Of a stretch of DNA of 47,671 nt, positions 31,442-40,503 are shown piece by piece. The stretch's first letter is position 1. Every line of letters begins with the position of its first letter. Origin of the DNA: Atopobium sp. UBA2090 (GTDB lineage Bacteria > Actinomycetota > Coriobacteriia > Coriobacteriales > Atopobiaceae); NCBI GenBank assembly GCA_002331575.1, contig DCZG01000075.1, positions 8,635 through 56,305 of the forward strand, in the 5' to 3' direction. The translations under genes were made by a program, and so were the position numbers. The notes under the pieces are model-generated. The model saw only the letters and a program-made list of their open reading frames with translations, was not told the origin of the DNA and did no database searches.

Positions 31442-31615
31442 ATGGGAACGGCTCTCTTGTGGCTCGCCGCGGGCTACGCACTGGGGGCGGCGTCGGCCGC
31501 CATGGCGCTTGCGGCGTGGGCGGTGCTGAGGACGTCGTCGGAGTGCTCGCGCGCCGAGGAGGCCGCGATGCTTCCGCCGGCGCCCAGCGGCTTTCGCGGG
31601 GGCGATCCGTCGTGA
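31442..31615 (+). CDS. Small membrane protein, DUF3789-like, 57 aa
   Basis: The ATG at 31442 follows GAGGAAAGG. The peptide is one N-terminal transmembrane helix (ALLWLAAGYALGAASAAMAL, about residues 4-23, continuing to 30) and a short cytoplasmic tail with Pro and Gly. Size, position and the G/A-rich helix fit the DUF3789 proteins of Clostridial conjugative elements, but this rests on layout more than on sequence identity. Its TGA overlaps the GTG start of the HTH gene (GTGA), so the two are coupled. Confidence 0.6.
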   Translation: MGTALLWLAAGYALGAASAAMALAAWAVLRTSSECSRAEEAAMLPPAPSGFRGGDPS

Positions 31616-32121
31616 CGGTGTTCCGCGTCGAGAAGAACGCCAACTACACGGTGATGTCCAACGAGCATTTGCGCAACCGCGACCTGTCGCTAAAGGCCAA
31701 GGGGCTGCTCTCGCAGATGCTGAGCCTGCCCGAGGAGTGGGACTACTCGCTCGAGGGCCTGTCCCGCATAAACCGCGAGGGCGTCGACGCCATCCGCACC
31801 GGCATACGCGAGCTCGAGGAGCACGGCTACCTCGAGCGGCGGCGCCTGCGCGACGGCTTCGGCCGCCTGGCCGGCACCGAGTACGTTGTGCACGAGCGCG
31901 CCGTCGCCAGGCCCTCGCTGCCAGAGTCCGACGAGCCTGCGTTGGGTTTTCCAATGCAGGTTCCCCCTGCGCAGGAACGGCCTGCGTTGGCGAACCCGAG
32001 GCAATTAAGTAAAGAGAAATCAAGTAAAGACCTATCAAACACGTACCCATCAAAGGGCGCGGGGCCGCGTGCGAGGCGCGACTTGCCGGAGTACGCCTGC
32101 GTGGCAGGTGATGTCCTGTGA
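31612..32121 (+). CDS. Helix-turn-helix protein of the element (HTH_36-like)
   Basis: This 169-aa protein has a winged HTH in its first 95 residues: FRVEKNANYTVMSNEHLRN, then LSLKAKGLLSQMLSLPEEW and REGVDAIRTGIRELEEHGYLERRRLRD. This is the form seen in replication-initiator-like and DnaD-like proteins that precede DnaC in many conjugative elements. The C-terminal tail is low-complexity, with a degenerate internal repeat (PALGFPMQ and PALANPRQ), and basic. It probably acts in DNA replication of the excised element, or as its regulator. The GTG at 31612 overlaps the previous stop, and the 3' end overlaps the DnaC-like gene by 4 bases. Confidence 0.75.
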   Translation: MTVFRVEKNANYTVMSNEHLRNRDLSLKAKGLLSQMLSLPEEWDYSLEGLSRINREGVDAIRTGIRELEEHGYLERRRLRDGFGRLAGTEYVVHERAVARPSLPESDEPALGFPMQVPPAQERPALANPRQLSKEKSSKDLSNTYPSKGAGPRARRDLPEYACVAGDVL

Positions 32122-32960
32122 GGGCGGGCAAGTCCTCGGCCATGGACCCGATCCCCGTCAGCTGCGAGATCGACGAGGGCGACTTCGTCGGCGACGACGG
32201 GCTGCTGCGCTGCGGCAAGTGCGGCGACGGGAAGCAGGTGCGCGTGGATTGGGGCGGCCAGACGGCGATCATGCCCGTGATGTGCAGGTGCCAGGTCGAG
32301 GAGGCCGACCGACTCGATGCCGCGCGCAGGGCCGCGGCCCACGTCAGGTCCGTGGAGGGATCGCCTTCGCACAAGCTCTGCCTTCCCCTGGATCCCGGGC
32401 ACGAGTTCGGGCTGGGGCGCGACGACAGGCGGGGCTTCCGCATCGTGCGCGAGTACGCCAGCCATTGGGAGCAGATGGAGGAGGGCGGCCATGGGCTGGT
32501 GCTGATCGGGCCTCCGGGCACGGGCAAAACCTTCGCCGCGGGCTGCCTGGCCAACTTCGTGATGCACGACGGCAAGGTGCCGCTCGTGACCAGCGTCTCC
32601 CGGGCGGAAAACGTGCTCTGGGACGCTAAGGGCGATGAGCGGACGCGCGTGCTTGAGGGCATTCGCTCCTACGACTTGGTGGTCATCGACGACCTGGGCG
32701 CCGAGCGGGACTCGTCCTACATGGATTCCAGAGCCTTCGACCTGGTTGACGCGTGCTACCGCAGCGGTAGGCCGCTGGTTGTCACCACCAACATACCGCT
32801 CGCGCAGCTGAAGCACCCCAGGGGGCTCGCCCGCACGCGCATATACGACCGCGTGCTGGAGCGGTGCCAGCCGGTGATATTCGACGGGCCCAGCTTCAGG
32901 GCGGCGAAGGCGGAGGAGAACCGCGCCGCGGTGCGGCGGATCCTCGACGGCGTCAGGTAA
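32118..32960 (+). CDS. DnaC-like AAA+ ATPase (helicase loader)
   Basis: This 280-aa protein has an N-terminal zinc-ribbon-like part (CGKCGDGKQ, then CRCQ, about residues 35-60) and an AAA+ ATPase with Walker A GPPGTGKT (131-138), Walker B VVIDDLGAE (about 191-199) and sensor-1 TTNIPL. IstB/DnaC-type proteins load the replicative helicase; here it pairs with the HTH protein just upstream as the element's replication module. The GTG start at 32118 overlaps the upstream TGA. An IstB-type transposition helper is unlikely because no IS21 transposase is nearby. Confidence 0.87.
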   Translation: MRAGKSSAMDPIPVSCEIDEGDFVGDDGLLRCGKCGDGKQVRVDWGGQTAIMPVMCRCQVEEADRLDAARRAAAHVRSVEGSPSHKLCLPLDPGHEFGLGRDDRRGFRIVREYASHWEQMEEGGHGLVLIGPPGTGKTFAAGCLANFVMHDGKVPLVTSVSRAENVLWDAKGDERTRVLEGIRSYDLVVIDDLGAERDSSYMDSRAFDLVDACYRSGRPLVVTTNIPLAQLKHPRGLARTRIYDRVLERCQPVIFDGPSFRAAKAEENRAAVRRILDGVR

Positions 32961-32981
32961 ACGGGAAGAAAGGATTTCGAG

Positions 32982-33626
32982 ATGGCGGACGATTTCGGCG
33001 ACTACTCGGGCGAGAAGCTCTTCGACTGGATCTTGCGTATGGGCCAGGACGCCGGAGGGTCGGCGGCCATGGCAGCGGCGGACAAGCTCAAGGCGGCGCT
33101 GGACAACGCGCGCAAGGGCGCGGGCGCCCAGGGCCGCGAGGCCGCCGGCGTGGAAGCCGGCGGGCGGGAGGCGGGAGGTCCCGCGCGATGGGCGAAGCTC
33201 GACATGCACGAGTTCACCTCCGTCGAGGGCTGGCCGACGCTGCAGGACATCATCGACGGCAAGCTGGACGACTGCGGCATCGCGCACGACTGGCACAAGG
33301 AGGCCCAGGGCAAGACCTACCTGCTGTTCAGGGCGGAGGACGCGCCGTCGTTGGTGAGGGCTTTCGACGAGATGTCCCGGGCGGTAGACGCCGCCAAGGA
33401 GAAGGCCTCGGCGGAGCTTGCGGCGGAGTTCGCAAGGGCAAGGGAGCGCGCACGGGACCTGGGCAAGGACCGCGCGCACGGCGATCATGCGAGGACCGGC
33501 GCGAACGAGAGGCTCGCCGACAAGGCCGAGATGGCCAAGGCCGCCGCCGAGGAGCTGCGCAAGAACGCCCACGAGGTTCCCGATAGGGAGAGAACGTTCA
33601 ACAGGGAGAGGACCCAGGGCCGATGA
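32982..33626 (+). CDS. DUF3801 (PcfB family) transfer protein
   Basis: This 214-aa protein has a short N-terminal helix region, an Ala/Gly-rich linker, the DUF3801 core (WAKLDMHEFTSVEGW, then LDDCGIAHDWHKEAQGKTYLLFRAEDAPSLVRAFDEM split by a linker, about residues 70-130) and a highly charged C-terminal coiled coil. PcfB of Enterococcus pCF10 binds the coupling protein PcfC and relaxase PcfG in the relaxosome; the same gene order (DUF3801 directly before VirD4) is kept here. It overlaps virD4 by 4 bases. The ATG has GAAGAAAGG upstream. Confidence 0.85.
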   Translation: MADDFGDYSGEKLFDWILRMGQDAGGSAAMAAADKLKAALDNARKGAGAQGREAAGVEAGGREAGGPARWAKLDMHEFTSVEGWPTLQDIIDGKLDDCGIAHDWHKEAQGKTYLLFRAEDAPSLVRAFDEMSRAVDAAKEKASAELAAEFARARERARDLGKDRAHGDHARTGANERLADKAEMAKAAAEELRKNAHEVPDRERTFNRERTQGR

Positions 33627-35503
33627 AGGGCTATTCGAAAGAAGGCCTCGTTGCCGCCGGCCTGCTCTCCGTCGCGGCCTTCGCGTTGGGCGACCTCTGG
33701 GCGGCAGCGCTCCGCTCCATGGAGGGGCCTTGGCTGCAGAACGTCGGAGCGGCCATGGAGGCCGTGCCGTCCGTCTTGGCGACGCAGGGCATCTCCGCCG
33801 AGCCGAACGCCCTGCTCGGCGGATCCATCTGCTTCCTCGCGGTGTGGCTTGCATGGGCCTACCTGGTGCGATCGCAGGGCAACCGCCGAATCGGCGAAGA
33901 GCACGGCTCCGCGCGTTGGGGCACCAAGGCGGAGGGCCTGAGGTTCGCGGACACCGAGGATCCCTTCAACAACGTCATCCTCACCGAGAACTACGGGCTC
34001 GCGGTCGACCCCGGCAAGCGCAGGGGTAAGAGGCTGGAGGAGCGGCCCCGAAACGTCCTCGTCATCGGGGGCACCGGCGCCGGCAAGACCTGGAGGTACT
34101 CCATACCCAACATCCTGCAGATGAACGCGGACTACTTCGTCATCGACTCGAAGGGCACGCAGCTGCCGCTGCTCGGCAACGCGCTGGTGGGGAGCGGCTA
34201 CGAGATCAGCTGCATGAACCTGGTGCGCATGTCGGCCTCCGCCGGCGTGAACCCCTTCTCGCTCATCCGCGACGAGGTGGGGATCATCGAGTTCGCGGAG
34301 TGCTTCATCGCCAACACCACCGGCGACAAGGACCACGTCGGAGACCAGTTCTGGGTGCAGGCCGAGCGGCTGCTCTACACCGCCCTCATCGGCTACCTTA
34401 TGTTCTACTGCCCGCCCGAGGACCGCAACTTCGGCGGGCTCGTCACGCTGCTCTCGCTGGCGCAGGCCAGGGAGGACGACGATGACTACACGAGCCCGCT
34501 GGACCTGCTGTTCAGGGAGATCGAGACGGGCATGCGCCTGGTGGAGACGGGCGGCGCGCCGGCGGGCGACGGCGCGAGGAAGCCGGGCCGCGCGTTCGGC
34601 CGCCAGGCGTCCTCGGGCTTCAGATGGGTGCAGGTCGGCGAGCCGGTGGGCTTGGACGACGACTTCGTGCTGTGGTGCTACAAGGCCTTCAAGGACGCCG
34701 CCGGCAAGACCATGAAGGGCATCCTCATCAGCTGCAACACGCGGCTCATGCCCTTCTCCGTGCCGCAGCTGCGCAACCTCACCGACCACGACGAGCTGGA
34801 GCTCTCGAAGCTGGGCGACGCGGGCGGCAAGCGCGCGGTCTTCGTGGTGAGCTCCGACACGTCCTCCACCTTCAGCTTCATGCTGGCCATCACGCTGTGG
34901 CAGACGGTGAACATGCTCTGCGACAAGGCGGACGCGCTGCCCGGCGGCTCCCTGGCGCGCCCCGTGCATTTCATCTGCGACGAGTTCGCCAACGTGGGCA
35001 GGCTGCCGGACATCGAGCACGTGGTCTCGGTCATCCGCAGCCGCAACGTCTACATGTCCATCATCCTGCAGAGCTTCGCCCAGCTCAAGAGTGCCTACGG
35101 CGACGATGCGCAGACCATCGTGGACAACTGCGACACGCTGCTCTACCTGGGCGGCAAGAGCGTGGACACCCAGAAGATGATCTCCGAGATGATCGGCAAG
35201 GAGACCGTCGAGGTCAACACGCAGAACGTGAGCCGCGGCAACGGCGGCTCGACCACCACCAACACCAGCTACATCGAGCGCGACCTGATGCAGGCCTCCG
35301 AGGTTGGTCGCATGGGCAGGGATAGGGCGCTCGTGCTGTTCAGCAACGCCGCGCCGCTGCGCGACTCCAAGTACCCCACGCAGAGGCACCCGCGATACGA
35401 GCTGCTGGCGGGGCATCCGGGCAGCAGGTACCCCGGGCGATTCGACTACGGGGCGTACCTGCAGGAGAGGAGGCGGCAGCAGCAGGAAGCGACCTCCTCC
35501 TAG
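33623..35503 (+). CDS. virD4: VirD4/TraG-like type IV coupling protein
   Basis: This 626-aa coupling protein has two N-terminal transmembrane helices (about residues 8-28 and 66-84), Walker A GGTGAGKT at 149-156, FWVQAERLL, and the Walker B region HFICDEFANVG with D453 and E454, followed by IILQSFAQLKSAYG and the NCDTLLYLGG motif. It should dock the relaxase-DNA complex to the secretion channel and power its transfer with ATP. The length fits the VirD4 form of Firmicute elements. It overlaps the DUF3801 gene (ATGA) and is followed by a hairpin before the Maff2 gene. Confidence 0.95.
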   Translation: MKGYSKEGLVAAGLLSVAAFALGDLWAAALRSMEGPWLQNVGAAMEAVPSVLATQGISAEPNALLGGSICFLAVWLAWAYLVRSQGNRRIGEEHGSARWGTKAEGLRFADTEDPFNNVILTENYGLAVDPGKRRGKRLEERPRNVLVIGGTGAGKTWRYSIPNILQMNADYFVIDSKGTQLPLLGNALVGSGYEISCMNLVRMSASAGVNPFSLIRDEVGIIEFAECFIANTTGDKDHVGDQFWVQAERLLYTALIGYLMFYCPPEDRNFGGLVTLLSLAQAREDDDDYTSPLDLLFREIETGMRLVETGGAPAGDGARKPGRAFGRQASSGFRWVQVGEPVGLDDDFVLWCYKAFKDAAGKTMKGILISCNTRLMPFSVPQLRNLTDHDELELSKLGDAGGKRAVFVVSSDTSSTFSFMLAITLWQTVNMLCDKADALPGGSLARPVHFICDEFANVGRLPDIEHVVSVIRSRNVYMSIILQSFAQLKSAYGDDAQTIVDNCDTLLYLGGKSVDTQKMISEMIGKETVEVNTQNVSRGNGGSTTTNTSYIERDLMQASEVGRMGRDRALVLFSNAAPLRDSKYPTQRHPRYELLAGHPGSRYPGRFDYGAYLQERRRQQQEATSS

Positions 35504-35523
35504 AACCGAGCGCAACGCAGGCA

Positions 35524-35542
35524 GCCGCCCGATGCGGGCGGC
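35524..35542 (+). other. Intercistronic hairpin between virD4 and the Maff2 gene
   Basis: An 8-bp perfect GC stem (35524-35531 with 35535-35542) has the 3-base loop ATG and no U tract. It may set mRNA stability or relative expression of the channel genes rather than terminate. Confidence 0.5.
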
Positions 35543-35563
35543 ACACGACAGAAGGGAATCCAA

Positions 35564-35782
35564 ATGCTATCGAACATCATCAGCCTGGTCTCCGGGTGCA
35601 TCACCTTCCTGGGCGGCTTCGTAGTCGTCTGGGGCGCGGTGAGCCTGGGGCTGGCCATCAAGGACGAGACCCGCGGCGGCGCGCAGATCGCGGGGGCCAT
35701 CTCCACCATCGCGGGCGGGGCCATCATCATCGCGGCTGCCGTGTACTTCGGCCAGCTGGACACCTCGTGGATGCCCAACTAG
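35564..35782 (+). CDS. Maff2 family small membrane protein (VirB2-like position)
   Basis: This 72-aa protein has two hydrophobic helices (about residues 5-31 and 42-62) and the G/A-rich pattern FVVVWGAVSLGLAIKDET, then GGAQIAGAISTIAGGA, which is the signature of Maff2 proteins in Clostridial conjugative elements. It occupies the place of the VirB2 pilin between virD4 and prgI; whether it forms a pilus or a pore ring is not known. The ATG follows GAAGGG. Confidence 0.85.
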   Translation: MLSNIISLVSGCITFLGGFVVVWGAVSLGLAIKDETRGGAQIAGAISTIAGGAIIIAAAVYFGQLDTSWMPN

Positions 35783-35791
35783 GGGGCGCCC

Positions 35792-36211
35792 ATGCAGGTG
35801 GTCTACGTGCACAAGGACATCAGCGAGTACGAGGAGAAGGTCGTCGGCAAACTCTCCGCCCGCGTGGCCGCCTGCGTAGGCGGCGGCATCGCGGCCAGCG
35901 TGGCGGCCGCCGCCTTCGCGCACCTGGTCGTCGGGGTGGAGGTGGCAGATGCCACCATGCCCGTGATGATGTGCTCGATGCCGTTCTGGCTGGCGGCCTT
36001 CTGGAGGCCCAAGGGCATGAAGCCCGAGGAATTCGTCCCGCTGGCATACCGGCATTGGGCCGAGGACGGCGTCGTCACCTACGAGCCCGGGTTCTCCCTG
36101 GCCGCGGACGCATGGCCCGACGAGAAATGCAGGAGATTCAAAGATCGGAACAGGCTGGCCAGGGGCTGGCGGAAGGGAGGAGAGCGCTATGAGCCCTCGA
36201 AAGGCCGGTAA
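35792..36211 (+). CDS. prgI: PrgI family protein (VirB3-like)
   Basis: This 139-aa inner-membrane protein has a short N-terminal segment (VVYVHKDISEYEEKVVGKLS), two hydrophobic segments (about residues 28-47 and 52-71), then a cytoplasmic tail with RPKGMKPEEFVPLAYRHW. PrgI/VirB3 proteins help assemble the type IV secretion channel and work with VirB4. The 3' end overlaps virB4 by 23 bases, in keeping with the VirB3-VirB4 partnership. The ATG at 35792 has GGGGGC upstream, 9 bases after the Maff2 stop. Confidence 0.87.
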   Translation: MQVVYVHKDISEYEEKVVGKLSARVAACVGGGIAASVAAAAFAHLVVGVEVADATMPVMMCSMPFWLAAFWRPKGMKPEEFVPLAYRHWAEDGVVTYEPGFSLAADAWPDEKCRRFKDRNRLARGWRKGGERYEPSKGR

Positions 36212-38819
36212 GGAGGACGTCGCCGCTGCCAAGCGGGCCGTCAAGGACGCCAAGGCCGCGGCGAAGGCCGCCGACAGAGAGGCCAAGGCGGCCGCGAAGC
36301 GCGCCAGGAAAAGCAAGAGGGCGGCGATCCCCGGGCGTCAGGGCGGCAGGTACGTCCCGATCGAGAAGCGGCTCAAGAACCAGCAGCGCGAGCGCGCCGC
36401 CGTCGAGGGCGCGGCCGAGAAGGCCCGCCGCGCAGCCAAGGACGTCTACAGGCTCATCGGCTTCGACGCCCTGTACGCCGACGGCATCGCGCAGGTGGAG
36501 CCGGGGTTGTTCAGCCAGACGGTCAGCTTCGGCGACATCAGCTACCAGAGCATGGGAGACGAGTCGCAGAAGTCGGTGTGCCGCCAGATGCGGAAGCTCT
36601 ACGACGGCCTGACGCCGGACGTGGGGCTGCAGCTCCTGCTGTTCAACCGCCCGCTCACCAAGGGCGAGATGTCGAACCGCAGGTTCTTCGGCCGCGTGGA
36701 GGGGCCCGCCGCTCCCTACGCCGCCGAGTACAGCCGCATCCTCAACGACAAGATGGCCGAGGGCGTGTCCAACATCATGCGCGAGCGCTACCTGACGTTC
36801 TCCGTCTCCGCCGACACGGTGGAGGAGTCCGTGCCCAAGCTGGCGCGCCTGCGCTCCATGGCGGACGGCGTGCTTTCGGGCATGCGCAGCGGCACCCGCG
36901 TGCTGCGGGGCGAGGAACGCCTACAGCTGATACGGTCGATGACGCGGCCGGGGCGCGAGCGCGTCGAGTTCGGCTACGACGACCTGGGCGTCACCCGCGG
37001 GATCACGGCAAAGGACCTGGCGTGCCCCGACACCATGGAGTTCAAGCCCGGCGGCTCGGCCAGCTGCTTCACCAGCGACGGCGTGTGGTGCCAGGTGCTG
37101 GCGTTCCGCAGCTTCGAGAGCAACCTGACCGACCGCTGCCTGGCGGACATGGTGGACCTTCCCATGCCGTTGGCCATCAGCTTCCACGTGAAGGCCATGA
37201 ACCCGCGTTGGTCCAAGGACTACGTCCGCCGCCGCTTGAAGTGGATCGACAAGGAGATGTCCGAGGACCAGATGGACGCCGTGAGCAAGGGCTACGACTT
37301 CAACCTCATCCCCAGCGAGCTGAAGTTCACCCGCGAGGAGGCCCAGGACGTCTACGAGTGCCTGAAGGGCGACAGCCAGCGGATGTTCCGCTACACGGGG
37401 CTGGTGTTCACCTACGCCCCCACCCGCGAGGAGCTGGACGAGCAGGCGATGCACCTGATATCGGTGGCGCAGGCGCAGGGCATAGAGCTCGCGAACCTGG
37501 ACTACCGGCAGCGCGAGGGGCTGAACTCCGTGCTGCCGCTGGGGCGCAACCACGTGAAGGTGGGGCGCTTGATGCTCACCGACGAGATAGCCATCCAGTC
37601 CCCCTTCGCCACCTTGGAGCTGAACGACTTCGGGGGCGGCTACTACGGGCAGAACAAGGGCAGCCGCAACCTGGTGATGCTCAACCGCAAGGGCCTGGCC
37701 AGCCGAAACGGCATCATAAGCGGCATGCCGGGCAGCGGCAAGTCCTTCGGCGCCAAGCGCGAGATGACCAACACGGCGCTGCTCTACCCCGAGGACGACG
37801 TCGTCATCATCGACCCCGCCGGCGAGTTCGGCCTGCTGGCCGAGGCCTTCGGCGGCCGCAACGTGGCGTTCGGCCCGGACTCCGAGACGTACCTGAACCC
37901 GCTCGACCTAAGCGACGTCTCCGAGCTTTTGGAGACGACCCAGCTTGCCTACAAGATCGAGGCGGTGCTGGCGCTGTCCGCCGCGTCCATGGCGGAGGGC
38001 AACGAGGGCCTCTCGGACGTTGAGCGCTCGATCATCAGCCGCTGCGTGGAGAAGGCGTACCTGACCTGCGGCAAGAGCGGAGCCGTCCCGCAGCTGCAGG
38101 ACCTCTACGACATTCTGAGGCAGCAGCCGGAGCCCGAGGCCGAGATCGTCGCGCTGCGGTTCGAGCGATACGTCTCCGGGGCGCTCTCCATCTTCAACCA
38201 CCGAAGCAACGTCGCCTTCGACAGGCGCATCACCTGCGTGGGGCTCAAGGACCTGCCCGACAACATGCGCGCCTTCGGCATCATCGCGGTGCTGGAGGCG
38301 GTGCGCAACCGCATGTACGCGAACTTCGAGCGCGGCGTGACGACCTGGCTCTACATCGACGAGGTCCAGAGCCTCTTCGGGCACCCCGCCACCATCAGCT
38401 ACTTCAGCCGGTTCTGGGCGGAGGGGCGCAAGTTCAACCTTATCTGCACCGGCATCACCCAGAACTGCACCTACCTGCTGAGCCACAAGGACGGCCGCAA
38501 CCTGATCCTGAACTCCGACTTCCTCATGCTGCACAGGCAGTCGTTCGCCGACAAGGCCAAGTGGTCGGAGCTGCTGAACCTCTCGGAGCAGGAGGAGGGC
38601 TACATCGACGAGTCGGTCAACCCCGGCGACGGCCTGCTCATAGCGGGCGGGTCCCGCGTGCCCATCGTGGACGACTTCCCCAAGGGCGCGCTCTACGACC
38701 TGTTCAACACCAAGCCCGACGAGATCGCCGAGCGCAAGCGCGCCGCCTACTTCGCCAAGCGCGCGGCAGAGTTTGCGGCCGGCGCCGACGAGGCCGAGGC
38801 GGCGGGCGATGTCGGGTAG
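36189..38819 (+). CDS. virB4: VirB4-like conjugation ATPase
   Basis: This 876-aa protein has a very basic, Ala/Lys-rich N-terminal coil (about residues 1-85), then the VirB4/TraE body, Walker A GMPGSGKS at 512-519, VVIIDPAGEFG (about 537-547), and the Walker B region TTWLYIDEVQSLF with CTGITQN after it. It should energise assembly of the type IV secretion channel and substrate transfer at the inner membrane. Length fits the family, although the lysine/alanine N-terminal extension is long. The ATG at 36189 follows GGGAGGAGAG. Its stop overlaps the start of the cell-wall hydrolase gene by 11 bases. Confidence 0.95.
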   Translation: MSPRKAGKEDVAAAKRAVKDAKAAAKAADREAKAAAKRARKSKRAAIPGRQGGRYVPIEKRLKNQQRERAAVEGAAEKARRAAKDVYRLIGFDALYADGIAQVEPGLFSQTVSFGDISYQSMGDESQKSVCRQMRKLYDGLTPDVGLQLLLFNRPLTKGEMSNRRFFGRVEGPAAPYAAEYSRILNDKMAEGVSNIMRERYLTFSVSADTVEESVPKLARLRSMADGVLSGMRSGTRVLRGEERLQLIRSMTRPGRERVEFGYDDLGVTRGITAKDLACPDTMEFKPGGSASCFTSDGVWCQVLAFRSFESNLTDRCLADMVDLPMPLAISFHVKAMNPRWSKDYVRRRLKWIDKEMSEDQMDAVSKGYDFNLIPSELKFTREEAQDVYECLKGDSQRMFRYTGLVFTYAPTREELDEQAMHLISVAQAQGIELANLDYRQREGLNSVLPLGRNHVKVGRLMLTDEIAIQSPFATLELNDFGGGYYGQNKGSRNLVMLNRKGLASRNGIISGMPGSGKSFGAKREMTNTALLYPEDDVVIIDPAGEFGLLAEAFGGRNVAFGPDSETYLNPLDLSDVSELLETTQLAYKIEAVLALSAASMAEGNEGLSDVERSIISRCVEKAYLTCGKSGAVPQLQDLYDILRQQPEPEAEIVALRFERYVSGALSIFNHRSNVAFDRRITCVGLKDLPDNMRAFGIIAVLEAVRNRMYANFERGVTTWLYIDEVQSLFGHPATISYFSRFWAEGRKFNLICTGITQNCTYLLSHKDGRNLILNSDFLMLHRQSFADKAKWSELLNLSEQEEGYIDESVNPGDGLLIAGGSRVPIVDDFPKGALYDLFNTKPDEIAERKRAAYFAKRAAEFAAGADEAEAAGDVG

Positions 38820-40491
38820 GGGGCCCGACGCCCGCAGGCAGGGCTTCGCCAGCGCGGAGTCGGTGGAGGCCGGCAACGCCAGGTTCGAGAGCGGGGGCGG
38901 CGGCACGTTCAAGGCGCCCGACCAAGGCTCCTTCGCCGAGGGCGGCAAGAGCGGCGTTTGCGGAGCGGCCGACGCCGCCCCCGACGCCGCCGCGGCCAAA
39001 GGCGGGTTCGCCGGCAGGGCAGGGAGCGCCATCGCGGCCGGCTTCGTCGGGGAGCTCGACGACAGCGACGAGCTCTCCGGGTCCGAAGGCGCCTACCGCG
39101 CAGGAAGGGCGGCTGCGGACATCCGGAAGCGGCGCAGGGCAAGGCCCGGGCCCGACCCGTTCGCGCCTGTGGAAGACGCTGTCGACGCCAACGCCGTCGC
39201 GGCAAAGGAGGCGAAGCGCGCCGCCGGGGAAACCGGGGCCGTTGCCGGGCCGGGCGGTTCCGCAGAAAGCGCGCCCCGCTCGAAATCCCTGCTGGCAAGG
39301 GCCAAGGAGGGCCTTGGCGGCAAGGCCGCCCGCAGATCTGCCGCCACCGGCGGGAAGGTTGCCGGCGGCAGCGCCCTGGGCGAGGCCCAGGCCGCGTCCA
39401 ACTATGCCAGGTCGCGCGCCGCCCTGCAGGCCGCCGAGGCGGCGCCCGCCGCAGCGAAGGCCGGAGCCGGCGGAAGGCTCGCGGCGGCCGTCTCGACCGC
39501 CGCGCCCGTTCTGGGCGGGGTCTTGGCGGGCGTTGCCGCCTTCGTAGCAGCGAGCCTCATCCTCTCGACGCTCCTGGGCGCAATCGCCGGCTTCTGGCAA
39601 GACGAGCAGGACAAGGCCATGATCGAGGGCCTCCCCGGCTTCATCACCTACGACATGGTGCTCGAGGCGCTGGAGTGCCAAGAGGAGTACGGGCATCCCG
39701 CAGGCTGCACCATCGCGCAGATCATCTGCGAGAGCGGCCAGGGCGACACCATGAGCCAGCTGGCCACCAGGGACCACAACCTCTTCGGCATCAAGTGGGC
39801 ATCGAGCTTCGCCAGCTGCCCTGAGGTCGCCGGCAAAGCGAGCTGGGCCACTCGCGAGGAGGCGGGCGGCCAGGTCGTCACCGTCATGGCCGACTTCACC
39901 GTATTCAAGGGCGACGCGGACTGCATCAGGTTCAGGAGCAGGGTGCTCCTGCAGAACAGCCGCTATGCGGACAACGCGCTCATCAAGGAGGCCATCGCCG
40001 ACTGCGACTCGGACAAGATGGCCGAGGGCCTGAAGGACGCGGGCTACGCCACGAGCTCGGAGTACGTGGAGAGCCTGAAGTCGGTCATGAGGGCCTACAA
40101 CCTGTACCGCTTCGACGGCATGGGCGTCGACGACTTCGAGAAGGGCGCGGCAGGCGGCGACGCCATCGTGCAGGCCGCCTACAGCCAGCTGGGCGTGCCC
40201 TACGTCTGGGGCGGCTCGACGCCCGGCGTGGGGTTGGACTGCAGCGGCCTCACCCAGTACTGCTACCGGCAGGCGGGCATAAGCATCAGCCATTACACGG
40301 AAGACCAGCTCAAGGAGCTCACCGTCGTGCCGCTGTCGCAGGCGCGGCCGGGCGACATCCTTTACAAGTACGGCCACGTGGCCATCTACGTGGGAGGCGA
40401 CGAGTACATACACGAACCGCGCACGGGCGACGTGTGCAGGAAGGCGACGGGGATCTCGTACTTCACCTGCGCCCTCAGATACACCGGATAA
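38809..40491 (+). CDS. Bifunctional glucosaminidase / NlpC-P60 cell wall hydrolase
   Basis: This 560-aa membrane-anchored protein has an Ala/Gly/Lys-rich cytoplasmic region (about residues 1-220), one transmembrane helix (VLGGVLAGVAAFVAASLIL and following, about 227-255) and a glucosaminidase/lysozyme-like domain (AQIICESGQG, DHNLFGIKW, about 265-410). The C-terminal NlpC/P60 peptidase has catalytic C478 (LDCSGLTQYC) and H523 (YGHVAIYVGG). Such enzymes open the peptidoglycan for the conjugation channel, like Orf14 of Tn916 or VirB1-type hydrolases. I chose the ATG at 38809, which overlaps the virB4 stop; the frame extends upstream only antiphase to virB4. The low-complexity N-terminal region is unusually long. 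Confidence 0.9.
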   Translation: MSGRGPDARRQGFASAESVEAGNARFESGGGGTFKAPDQGSFAEGGKSGVCGAADAAPDAAAAKGGFAGRAGSAIAAGFVGELDDSDELSGSEGAYRAGRAAADIRKRRRARPGPDPFAPVEDAVDANAVAAKEAKRAAGETGAVAGPGGSAESAPRSKSLLARAKEGLGGKAARRSAATGGKVAGGSALGEAQAASNYARSRAALQAAEAAPAAAKAGAGGRLAAAVSTAAPVLGGVLAGVAAFVAASLILSTLLGAIAGFWQDEQDKAMIEGLPGFITYDMVLEALECQEEYGHPAGCTIAQIICESGQGDTMSQLATRDHNLFGIKWASSFASCPEVAGKASWATREEAGGQVVTVMADFTVFKGDADCIRFRSRVLLQNSRYADNALIKEAIADCDSDKMAEGLKDAGYATSSEYVESLKSVMRAYNLYRFDGMGVDDFEKGAAGGDAIVQAAYSQLGVPYVWGGSTPGVGLDCSGLTQYCYRQAGISISHYTEDQLKELTVVPLSQARPGDILYKYGHVAIYVGGDEYIHEPRTGDVCRKATGISYFTCALRYTG

Positions 40492-40503
40492 GGAGATTTC
40501 GAA

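Noticed and set aside
32118..32960. IstB transposition helper for the ATPase gene
   Set aside because: The ATPase looks IstB/DnaC-like, but no IS21-type transposase adjoins it and the HTH protein upstream fits a replication module.
31827..35563. Long minus-strand open frames opposite the DnaC-like, DUF3801 and VirD4 genes
   Set aside because: Antisense shadows of GC-rich genes with conserved motifs on the plus strand; Arg/Ala/Pro-rich products without domains.
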